Shown here in pieces: positions 1-5,310 of a stretch of 7,071 bases of DNA. Position 1 is the first letter of the stretch, and the number at the start of each line of letters is the position of its first letter. The notes under the pieces were generated by a model. That model was not told where the DNA came from. It ran no database searches and worked only from the letters and a program-made list of their open reading frames with translations. The DNA is from Gammaproteobacteria bacterium. Lineage in GTDB: Bacteria > Pseudomonadota > Gammaproteobacteria > Pseudomonadales > Porticoccaceae. Made by a program: the position numbers and the translations under genes. The DNA is taken from positions 1 to 7,071 of the forward strand of contig SBGI01000262.1 in assembly GCA_006227015.1 (NCBI GenBank). Reading direction: 5' to 3'.

Positions 1-32
1 ACAGGCATTACAATTCATCGCCTTATATCCTC

Positions 33-38
33 GAGAAG
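33..38 (+). promoter_or_regulatory. Weak ribosome binding site of moxR
   Basis: GAGAAG lies 10 nt before the moxR ATG and is the only purine-rich Shine-Dalgarno-like stretch in the 48-nt leader. A TAA at 39-41 lies between it and the start. No convincing -35/-10 pair is visible in the leader, so the promoter is probably further upstream, outside the window. Confidence 0.4.
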
Positions 39-48
39 TAACAACAGC

Positions 49-1008
49 ATGACGCATCAACAAAAAATTCTGCAACTCCGTGATTTTCTAAACAGCCAGA
101 TCGTCGGCCAACCACACCTGATCGAGCGACTGATCATTGCACTGCTGGCCGATGGTCACCTATTGGTGGAAGGTGCGCCGGGACTGGCAAAAACCAAAGC
201 CATCAAAACCCTGTCGGAGGGTATCAGTGGGGACTTTCACCGCATTCAGTTCACCCCCGACCTGCTACCAGCAGACATCACTGGCAGCGATATTTACCGC
301 CCTGAGGACGGCAGTTTCCAGTTCCAGCCAGGCCCGATTTTTCATAACCTGGTGCTGGCCGATGAGATCAACCGGGCACCGGCCAAAGTACAATCGGCCT
401 TGCTGGAAGCGATGGCGGAAAGACAGATCAGTGTCGGTCGCAGTACCTACCCGCTGCCAAAGCTCTTTCTGGTGATGGCCACCCAAAACCCCATTGAACA
501 GGAAGGCACCTATCCACTGCCGGAAGCGCAGATGGATCGTTTTCTGATGCACGTCAATGTCGATTACCCGGCGGCCGCCGCAGAAAGGGAAATTCTCAAG
601 TTGGCGCGCAACGAAGCCCTGCAGGCACCCCCGCCAGACGTTGAAGAAGTCTCCGAGGAAACACTGCTTGAAGCGCGTAAGGAGGTGCTGTCAGTACATA
701 TGGCAGAACCCCTGGAGGAGTACATCGTACAACTGATTCTGGCCACCCGTGATCCCGGACATTACGGGGACGATCTCGGCAGCTGGCTGGAATACGGTGC
801 CAGTCCGCGAGCCACCATTTCCCTCGACCGCTGTGCTCGGGCGAGTGCCTGGCTGAATGGCCGCGATTTTGTCTCGCCGGACGATGTCCGCAATATCGCC
901 CACGATGTGCTGCGCCACCGCCTGATTCTGAGCTTTGAGGCGGAGGCCAGCGGCATCACACCGGATCACGTTATCGACACCCTGATTGCCAACGTACCCT
1001 CTGCCTGA
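49..1008 (+). CDS. moxR: MoxR-family AAA+ ATPase
   Basis: A cytosolic MoxR-type AAA+ ATPase of 319 residues, the usual length for the family. Visible motifs: Walker A GAPGLAKT at residues 42-49; Walker B LVLADE at 101-106, followed by the typical INRAP stretch; sensor 1 with ATQNP at 144-148; EAQMDRF at 159-165, where R164 is the likely arginine finger; and GASPRATISL at 250-259 in the C-terminal lid with the sensor 2 arginine R254. All key residues are intact, so it should bind and hydrolyse ATP. MoxR proteins act with VWA-domain partners in chaperone-like maturation of other proteins; the partners here are probably the DUF58 and Bat proteins encoded downstream. The client is unknown. The ATG at 49 is preceded by a weak ribosome binding site (GAGAAG, 33-38, 10 nt spacing). 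It is the first gene in the window and probably the first of the operon, but only 48 nt of upstream sequence are available. Confidence 0.96.
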   Translation: MTHQQKILQLRDFLNSQIVGQPHLIERLIIALLADGHLLVEGAPGLAKTKAIKTLSEGISGDFHRIQFTPDLLPADITGSDIYRPEDGSFQFQPGPIFHNLVLADEINRAPAKVQSALLEAMAERQISVGRSTYPLPKLFLVMATQNPIEQEGTYPLPEAQMDRFLMHVNVDYPAAAAEREILKLARNEALQAPPPDVEEVSEETLLEARKEVLSVHMAEPLEEYIVQLILATRDPGHYGDDLGSWLEYGASPRATISLDRCARASAWLNGRDFVSPDDVRNIAHDVLRHRLILSFEAEASGITPDHVIDTLIANVPSA

Positions 1009-1011
1009 CCG

Positions 1012-1947
1012 ATGACAGACCCGGATCTTCACAACCCGGCCATCGCCGATGTCACCACCCTGGTGGGCATGCGTTTTGGCACCCGGGAGCTGAATTTTTT
1101 CCCTCGTCTGATGGCGCGCGCAGCGCTGATGGGCGGTCACCAGTCCCGTAGCCGCGGCCGCGGCATGGATTTCGAGGAGGTTCGCCAGTACCAACCCGGA
1201 GATGATATCCGAACCATTGACTGGCGCGTGACGGCACGCACCCTGACACCCCACACAAAGCTTTACCGGGAGGAAAGAGAACGCCCGGTGCTGGTCGTCA
1301 GTGATCTTCGTTCCAGCATGTTTTTTGGATCCCGGGCCCTGAAGTCAGTTCTCGCCTGCCAGGTCAGTGCTGCACTGGGCTGGGCCGGGCTGAACGCCAA
1401 TGATCGGGTGGGCGGGTTGATTTTCGGCACACGGCAAGTAACGGAAATTCGACCCAAGCGCAGCCACCATGCCGTACTGCAGTTGATCCATCGGTTGCGT
1501 GATTACAGCAAACTGCTGCTACAACCCGAAGAGGATCAATTCAGTCTGTCTGACATCCTCAAGGATTGCCGCCGGGTGGCCCTTCCCGGCTCCACCCTGT
1601 TTCTGGTCAGCGACTTTCACGACCTGAACCGTTCCTGTGAACAACACTTGTTTGAACTGGCCCGGCACTGTGATATCACCCTCTGCCAGGTCTTCGATCC
1701 ACTGGAAAAAACTCTACCACCCCCCGCCCTCTACCAGGTCAGCAATGGCCAGCAGCGCTTTGTGCTCAACAGTCGCGACAGCAAGCTCCGCCAACAATTT
1801 GAGCGACAATTTACCGATCGGCAGAACAAGCTTCGACAGCTGGCCACTCAACTACGTTTGGGGCTGTTGACCTTTACCACGGCAGAGCCCGTATTACCCG
1901 TTTTACAGCGCGCATACAGTCGCAAGAGCAAAGGGCGTCGTCAGTGA
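1012..1947 (+). CDS. DUF58 protein (VWA-like fold), short soluble form
   Basis: A DUF58-family protein of 311 residues. The hallmark block is clear: GGHQSRSRGRGMDFEEVR (41-58), then YQPGDDIRTIDWRVTAR (60-76) and the KLYREERERPV stretch (83-93). A VWA-like strand follows with the motif DLRSSMFFG (98-106), and the second acidic position is VSDF with D201. The MIDAS-like motif reads D-x-R-x-S instead of the classical D-x-S-x-S. No signal peptide or membrane segment is visible, unlike longer DUF58 proteins that carry N-terminal membrane helices, so it is probably cytosolic. DUF58 genes almost always follow moxR, and the product is inferred to be a partner or adaptor of the ATPase. The ATG lies 3 nt after the moxR stop with no good Shine-Dalgarno, which suggests translational coupling. 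The 40 residues before the conserved block are less constrained, and M20 is a possible later start. Confidence 0.95.
   Translation: MTDPDLHNPAIADVTTLVGMRFGTRELNFFPRLMARAALMGGHQSRSRGRGMDFEEVRQYQPGDDIRTIDWRVTARTLTPHTKLYREERERPVLVVSDLRSSMFFGSRALKSVLACQVSAALGWAGLNANDRVGGLIFGTRQVTEIRPKRSHHAVLQLIHRLRDYSKLLLQPEEDQFSLSDILKDCRRVALPGSTLFLVSDFHDLNRSCEQHLFELARHCDITLCQVFDPLEKTLPPPALYQVSNGQQRFVLNSRDSKLRQQFERQFTDRQNKLRQLATQLRLGLLTFTTAEPVLPVLQRAYSRKSKGRRQ
1931..1935 (+). promoter_or_regulatory. Ribosome binding site supporting the GTG start of the DUF4381 gene
   Basis: AAGGG sits inside the last codons of the DUF58 gene, 8 nt before the GTG at 1944. There is no ATG nearby in this frame, and the family motif starts almost at once after the GTG, so this site decides the start. 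The GTGA overlap is a standard stop/start coupling arrangement. Confidence 0.6.
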
Positions 1948-2435
1948 ACCCGCAGGATCCGTTGGCCCAGTTAAAAGATATTCACCTGCCCGAAGCCGTT
2001 GGTTGGTGGCCGCCGGCTCCCGGCTGGTGGCTGCTCGCCCTGTTGGCGCTACTGGTGTTTTCTTACCTCGTACGCCTACTGGTGCGCAGCTATCGAAATA
2101 ACTGCTATCGCCGTGAAGCGCTGACCTGTCTGGAGACAATAGAGCGCCAGGGGAGTGAATCCACCACCAGCCAGTGTCATGCGCTGTTAACGCTGTTAAG
2201 ACGTACCGCGAAAACTGCTTACCCGGGTCTAGGGCTGGAGTCGGAGCTGGTCCCGGACATGCTGCACCGTTTAAACCGTGGCTGCCGCAAGCCGGTCTTT
2301 GAGGAGATGCTGCGACATACCCTCAGGGATCAGCTTTACCGCCCGGACCCCAGCCTGCCGGAAGCCTGTCTGAAAAAACTCACAGAGGGCACAAGACGCT
2401 GGATAAAACAACATCGCAGGGGGGCGACATGCTGA
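1944..2435 (+). CDS. DUF4381 small membrane protein
   Basis: A 163-residue protein of the DUF4381 family, recognised by the N-terminal motif DPLAQLKDIHLPEAVGWWPPAPGW (5-28) and by its place between the DUF58 gene and batA. A single membrane helix spans about residues 28-47 and is followed by basic residues (R44, R48, R51), which predicts a periplasmic N-terminus and a cytosolic C-terminal domain of about 110 residues. That domain is rich in Leu, Arg and Cys and contains LLRRTAKTAYPG near residues 83-94. The family has no established biochemical role; membership of the Bat complex is inferred from the operon. The start is GTG at 1944, overlapping the DUF58 stop by 4 nt (GTGA). An AAGGG (1931-1935) 8 nt upstream supports it, and the conserved motif begins within five residues of this start. 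The gene overlaps batA by 7 nt. Confidence 0.9.
   Translation: MNPQDPLAQLKDIHLPEAVGWWPPAPGWWLLALLALLVFSYLVRLLVRSYRNNCYRREALTCLETIERQGSESTTSQCHALLTLLRRTAKTAYPGLGLESELVPDMLHRLNRGCRKPVFEEMLRHTLRDQLYRPDPSLPEACLKKLTEGTRRWIKQHRRGATC
2182..2199 (+). repeat. 9-bp perfect tandem duplication in the DUF4381 gene
   Basis: CGCTGTTAA occurs twice in direct succession (2182-2190 and 2191-2199). It keeps the frame and encodes the A-L-L-T-L-L stretch of a cytosolic helix. It may be a small duplication or chance in a leucine-rich helix. Confidence 0.5.
2418..2424 (+). promoter_or_regulatory. G-rich ribosome binding site of batA
   Basis: AGGGGGG lies 4 nt before the batA ATG at 2429, inside the final codons of the DUF4381 gene. 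Its core can pair with the 3' end of 16S rRNA in more than one register, with spacing of about 4-7 nt. It supports the 2429 start. Confidence 0.6.
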
Positions 2436-3415
2436 CCTTTGAATGGCCCTGGCTATTGGTCTTATTACCGCTTCCTGTTCTCTATAGGCTGTGGAGGCGA
2501 CGTGCAGAAACCCTGGCACCTGCGTTGAAAGCTCCGGTTTATTGCGCTCTGGCTGCCCAAACCAGCGGTGAACGTCGGGGAGGCTACTGGCAATGGCTGA
2601 TTCTGACGCTGCTGTTTGTTGCCTGGGCAGGAGCCCTGCTGGCTGCAACCCGTCCCACCTGGATCGGTGACCCGGTCACATTGCCCAGCAGTGGGCGAGA
2701 CCTGTTAATTGCCGTGGACATCTCCGGCAGCATGAAACAAACGGACATGAAGCTGGCGGGAGAAAATGTCGACCGCCTTACCGCCGTGAAACAGGTCGTG
2801 GGGGAGTTCGTAGAGCGACGACAGGGGGATCGACTGGGCCTGATTCTGTTTGGCACCCGCCCCTACCTGCAAACTCCGCTGACCTTTGACCGGCAAACCA
2901 TGAATACCCTCTTGAACGAAGCGCAGATTGGTTTCGCCGGAGAAAGCACCGCGATTGGAGATGCCATCGGCCTGGCTGTCAAGCGGCTGCAATCACGTCC
3001 GGAAAACCATCGGGTACTGATACTGCTAACTGACGGGGCGAACTCAGCCGGTGAAGCCCAGCCCCTGGAAGCGGCGGAAATTGCCGCTCGCGAGGGTATT
3101 ACCATTTATACCATCGGCATTGGTGCCGATGTGATTGTGGAGAGAAGCTTCTTCGGCACCCGGCGTATCAACCCCTCAAGAGATCTGGATGAAACCACGC
3201 TGGCGGCCATCGCCGATAAAACCGGCGGCCGCTATTTCCGCGCCCGCAATCCCGATGAATTACAACAGATCTACGGGCAGCTGGACCAGCTCGAACCGGT
3301 GGAACAGGAAGCGGAAACACTGCGACCCACCAAGGCACTGTTCTACTGGCCATTGGGTATCGCCCTGATTTGCAGCCTGTTATTGGCACCCTTAACTACC
3401 CGGGGTAAGGCATGA
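2429..3415 (+). CDS. batA: BatA-type membrane von Willebrand factor A protein
   Basis: A 328-residue inner-membrane VWA protein of BatA type. Membrane helices are seen at about 7-22, 54-74 and 305-322, so the VWA domain lies between the second and third. The MIDAS metal site is complete: D97-x-S99-x-S101 (DISGSM), T174 in GESTAIGDAI, and D202 in LLTDG. The VWA domain runs from about 90 to 285 and ends with the DLDETTLAAIADKTGG stretch (about 252-267) and YFRARNPDELQQIY, both typical of BatA. The domain should bind a divalent metal and mediate protein contacts; with two helices before it and one after, its side of the membrane follows from helix orientation, and the periplasm is the usual assumption for Bat proteins. 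Length and architecture are normal. It overlaps the DUF4381 gene by 7 nt and batB/C by 4 nt, so translation is probably coupled. Confidence 0.95.
   Translation: MLTFEWPWLLVLLPLPVLYRLWRRRAETLAPALKAPVYCALAAQTSGERRGGYWQWLILTLLFVAWAGALLAATRPTWIGDPVTLPSSGRDLLIAVDISGSMKQTDMKLAGENVDRLTAVKQVVGEFVERRQGDRLGLILFGTRPYLQTPLTFDRQTMNTLLNEAQIGFAGESTAIGDAIGLAVKRLQSRPENHRVLILLTDGANSAGEAQPLEAAEIAAREGITIYTIGIGADVIVERSFFGTRRINPSRDLDETTLAAIADKTGGRYFRARNPDELQQIYGQLDQLEPVEQEAETLRPTKALFYWPLGIALICSLLLAPLTTRGKA
3402..3410 (+). promoter_or_regulatory. Ribosome binding region of batB/C with three possible starts
   Basis: GGGGTAAGG lies just before in-frame ATGs at 3412, 3415 and 3421. GGGG (3402-3405) is 6 nt from the first ATG, and TAAGG (3406-3410) is 4 nt from the second and 10 nt from the third. 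The first gives the common ATGA overlap with the batA stop, so it is used here. The choice changes the protein by at most three residues. Confidence 0.5.
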
Positions 3416-5310
3416 TGTCGATGCTGGCAGATTTCCATTTACTCAGGCCCCTGTGGTTGCTGTCATTCCTACCTGCGCTGGTCGCCGCATGGTGGCTGTT
3501 CCGGCAGGATCAAAAGAGCGGCAGCTGGCAACAGGTGATTGCCCCGGAACTGTTGCCGTTTCTGGTGGATGGCTCCACAGTAAAACAACGGCGCTCACTG
3601 GTGGCAGGGGCACTGATTGCCTGGCTACTGGCGACGCTGGCCATGTCTGGCCCCACCTGGGAACGCACACCACTACCTGTCCACAAACAGGAAAGTGCAC
3701 TGGTCGTGCTGTTCGACCTCTCTCCGTCCATGCTGGTACAAGATCTCAAGCCCAACCGGCTGACACGAGCTCGGTTGAAACTGATGGAGTTGCTGCAACA
3801 ACGCAAAGAGGGGACGACCGGGCTAGTCGCCTATGCTGCCGAGGCATTTGTCGTCAGTCCGCTCACCGATGATGCGGCAACTGTCGCAGCACTGGTGCCG
3901 GCACTGGACCCCAACATCATGCCGGGGCATGGCAGCAACGTGGAGGCGGCCATCAACCAGGGCGTAGAACTGGTGCTGAATGCAGGACTGAATCAGGCAG
4001 ATTTTTTGTTGATCACCGATGATGTCTCTGTAGACGCCAGAGACGAACTCTCATCGCTGTTACAGGAAATGGGTGAATTCCGCCTATCCGTACTGGGCAT
4101 CGGCACCTCTGAAGGCGCACCTATTCCCCTCCGCAACGGCGGTTTCGCCAAAGATAGTCAAGGTGCAATCGTTATCCCGAAACTGGATGCTGCTGCTTTG
4201 GGTTCACTCGCCAGCAGCCTGGGTGGCCGTTATTCCGGCCTCACAGCCGATGATCGTGATATCCGCCATCTCTCAGAAGGTTTTCTTGTAGAACACGGTG
4301 CCGCCAGCAAGCAACTGGAACGGACCTACGACAGCTGGCATGACCTGGGCTATTGGCTGGTATTACCCCTGCTACCCCTGCTGTTACTCGCTTTTCGGCG
4401 CGGCCTGCTGGCGTCAATCCTGCTGGTGCCAATGCTTTCAGCCCCTCAACCCGCCATGGCGTTTGGCTGGGATGACCTGTGGTTGACCGCAGACCAGCAA
4501 GCCGCTCGATCACTGGCCGAAGGCGATTCGGAAAGTGCACAACAAACTTTTAAAGACCCCGGCTGGAAGGCGACAGCCGCCTATCGCAACGGCGATTTTG
4601 ACAGTGCCGAAAAGCTCTACGGGGGAGAAAGTGCCAACGCACTCTACAATCGCGGCAATGCACTGGCGAAGGCCGGAAAACTTAATGAAGCCCTGGAAAG
4701 CTATAACCGGGCACTGTCGCTGGTACCGGATATGGCTGATGCCGAGTTCAACCGCGATCTGGTGGAAAAACTGCTGGAACAGCAAAATAACTCGCCACAA
4801 AACGACCAGCAGCAGGACAGCAATAACCAGAATAGCGACAACCAGGACCAACAACAGGGATCGGACCAGCAGCAATCCCAGTCCGATCAGCAAAATCAGT
4901 CCAATGAGCAGAATAAGGACAGCTCTTCCAGTCAGGACCAACAATCTCAGGATCAAGAGAGTAATACAGGTAAAAGCCCTGATGACAAACAACCGTCATC
5001 TGATCAAGAGCAGTCCCAGGAGTCAGAGCAACAAAGTGAGCAGAAGAACCAACCGGACGGTGAACAAGAACAACCCGCTCAACCTCAACAGGGTGAGCAG
5101 GATGACAAACAACAGCCCGCTCAGGGCCAGGCTACCACCGAGGGCGAAATGAGCGAGGAGGAAAAGCAGGCTATGGAACAGTGGTTGCGAAAAATTCCCG
5201 ATGACCCGGGTGGCCTATTGCGCGAAAAATTTCGCTACGAAGCGGAGAAGCGCCAGTATGAACAGCGCCGTGGCATCAACAGGCCCGGCAACACAGAACA
5301 GAGATGGTAA
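3412..5310 (+). CDS. batB: BatB/BatC fusion: membrane VWA domain plus TPR and Q-rich tail
   Basis: A 632-residue protein joining a BatB-type VWA domain to a BatC-like TPR region. Membrane helices: about 14-30, 63-80 and 312-328, then a hydrophobic segment at 331-343. The VWA domain (about 95-290) has D102-x-S104-x-S106 (DLSPSM) and D203 in LLITDD; the usual MIDAS threonine is replaced by S175 in GSNVEAAI. After the third helix comes RR-hydrophobic-APQPAMA (329-350), which looks like a signal peptide. A TPR-like region follows (about 359-450), with one clear TPR at 408-441 (ALYNRGNALAKAGKLNEALESYNRALSLVP). Residues 457-579 are low-complexity Q/N/S/D/E, and a conserved C-terminal motif QWLRKIPDDPGGLLREKF sits at 590-607. 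The tail from 351 on is expected in the periplasm, where it could bind BatD or another partner. Such VWA-TPR fusions are common in Gammaproteobacterial Bat operons, whereas BatB and BatC are separate proteins in other groups. Confidence 0.93.
   Translation: MMSMLADFHLLRPLWLLSFLPALVAAWWLFRQDQKSGSWQQVIAPELLPFLVDGSTVKQRRSLVAGALIAWLLATLAMSGPTWERTPLPVHKQESALVVLFDLSPSMLVQDLKPNRLTRARLKLMELLQQRKEGTTGLVAYAAEAFVVSPLTDDAATVAALVPALDPNIMPGHGSNVEAAINQGVELVLNAGLNQADFLLITDDVSVDARDELSSLLQEMGEFRLSVLGIGTSEGAPIPLRNGGFAKDSQGAIVIPKLDAAALGSLASSLGGRYSGLTADDRDIRHLSEGFLVEHGAASKQLERTYDSWHDLGYWLVLPLLPLLLLAFRRGLLASILLVPMLSAPQPAMAFGWDDLWLTADQQAARSLAEGDSESAQQTFKDPGWKATAAYRNGDFDSAEKLYGGESANALYNRGNALAKAGKLNEALESYNRALSLVPDMADAEFNRDLVEKLLEQQNNSPQNDQQQDSNNQNSDNQDQQQGSDQQQSQSDQQNQSNEQNKDSSSSQDQQSQDQESNTGKSPDDKQPSSDQEQSQESEQQSEQKNQPDGEQEQPAQPQQGEQDDKQQPAQGQATTEGEMSEEEKQAMEQWLRKIPDDPGGLLREKFRYEAEKRQYEQRRGINRPGNTEQRW
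4396..4461 (+). other. Internal signal-peptide-like segment in BatB/C
   Basis: Encodes residues 329-350: two arginines, a hydrophobic core (LLASILLVPML), a Pro-containing turn and A-M-A, which fits the -3/-1 rule for signal peptidase I, followed by FGWDDLW. It sits exactly at the border between the VWA part and the TPR part. It may be the remnant, or a still active form, of the signal peptide of an originally separate BatC; otherwise it simply acts as the fourth membrane segment. Confidence 0.55.
4633..4734 (+). other. TPR motif in BatB/C
   Basis: Encodes residues 408-441, one full 34-residue tetratricopeptide repeat with the usual small and aromatic positions (Y412, G415/N416, A419, G422, A427, Y431, A434, P439). 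The helices just before (about 361-405: DQQAARSLAEGD, AAYRNGDFDSAEKLY) look like a divergent preceding repeat. TPRs bind peptides or partner proteins. Confidence 0.8.
4780..5142 (+). repeat. Low-complexity Q/N/S/D/E-coding tract in batB/C
   Basis: About 120 codons, mostly CAG/CAA, AAT/AAC, GAC/GAT, AGC/TCC and GAG/GAA, encode a polar and probably disordered linker (residues about 457-577) between the TPR and the conserved C-terminal motif. It becomes more acidic and Pro-containing towards its end. Short repeats recur at multiples of 30 nt: GACCAGCAGCA at 4804 and 4864, CAGGACCAACAA at 4843 and 4933, and GATGACAAACAA at 4981 and 5101. Length variation between related strains would be expected. 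Confidence 0.85.
5301..5307 (+). promoter_or_regulatory. Possible ribosome binding site favouring a batD start at 5316
   Basis: GAGATGG overlaps the first batD ATG (5304) and lies 8 nt before the second in-frame ATG (5316). Upstream of 5304 there is only a weak purine stretch. Starting at 5316 would remove four residues (MVIN), leave the signal peptide whole, and turn the overlap with batB/C into a 5-nt gap. Confidence 0.4.

Noticed and set aside
23..29. TTATATC as a possible -10 box before moxR.
   Set aside because: The match is partial and there is no -35 hexamer at a proper distance within the available 22 nt upstream.
691..1254. A 187-codon reverse ORF across the moxR/DUF58 junction.
   Set aside because: It lies fully opposite two conserved genes, has no family resemblance, and its codon pattern is the complement of the sense genes.
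4510..4992. Reverse-strand ORF of 160 codons that looks like a multi-helix membrane protein (runs of Leu, Ile and Val).
   Set aside because: It is the antisense of the CAG/CAA/GAC-rich tract, since the complement of Gln/Asp codons reads as Leu/Val/Ile. There is no ribosome binding site, and the sense frame carries recognised domains on both sides.
4535..5152. A 205-codon ORF in another + frame over the low-complexity tract.
   Set aside because: It is a shadow made possible by the skewed codon composition of the tract. Its product is a Thr/Asn/Arg-rich string without any recognisable motif.
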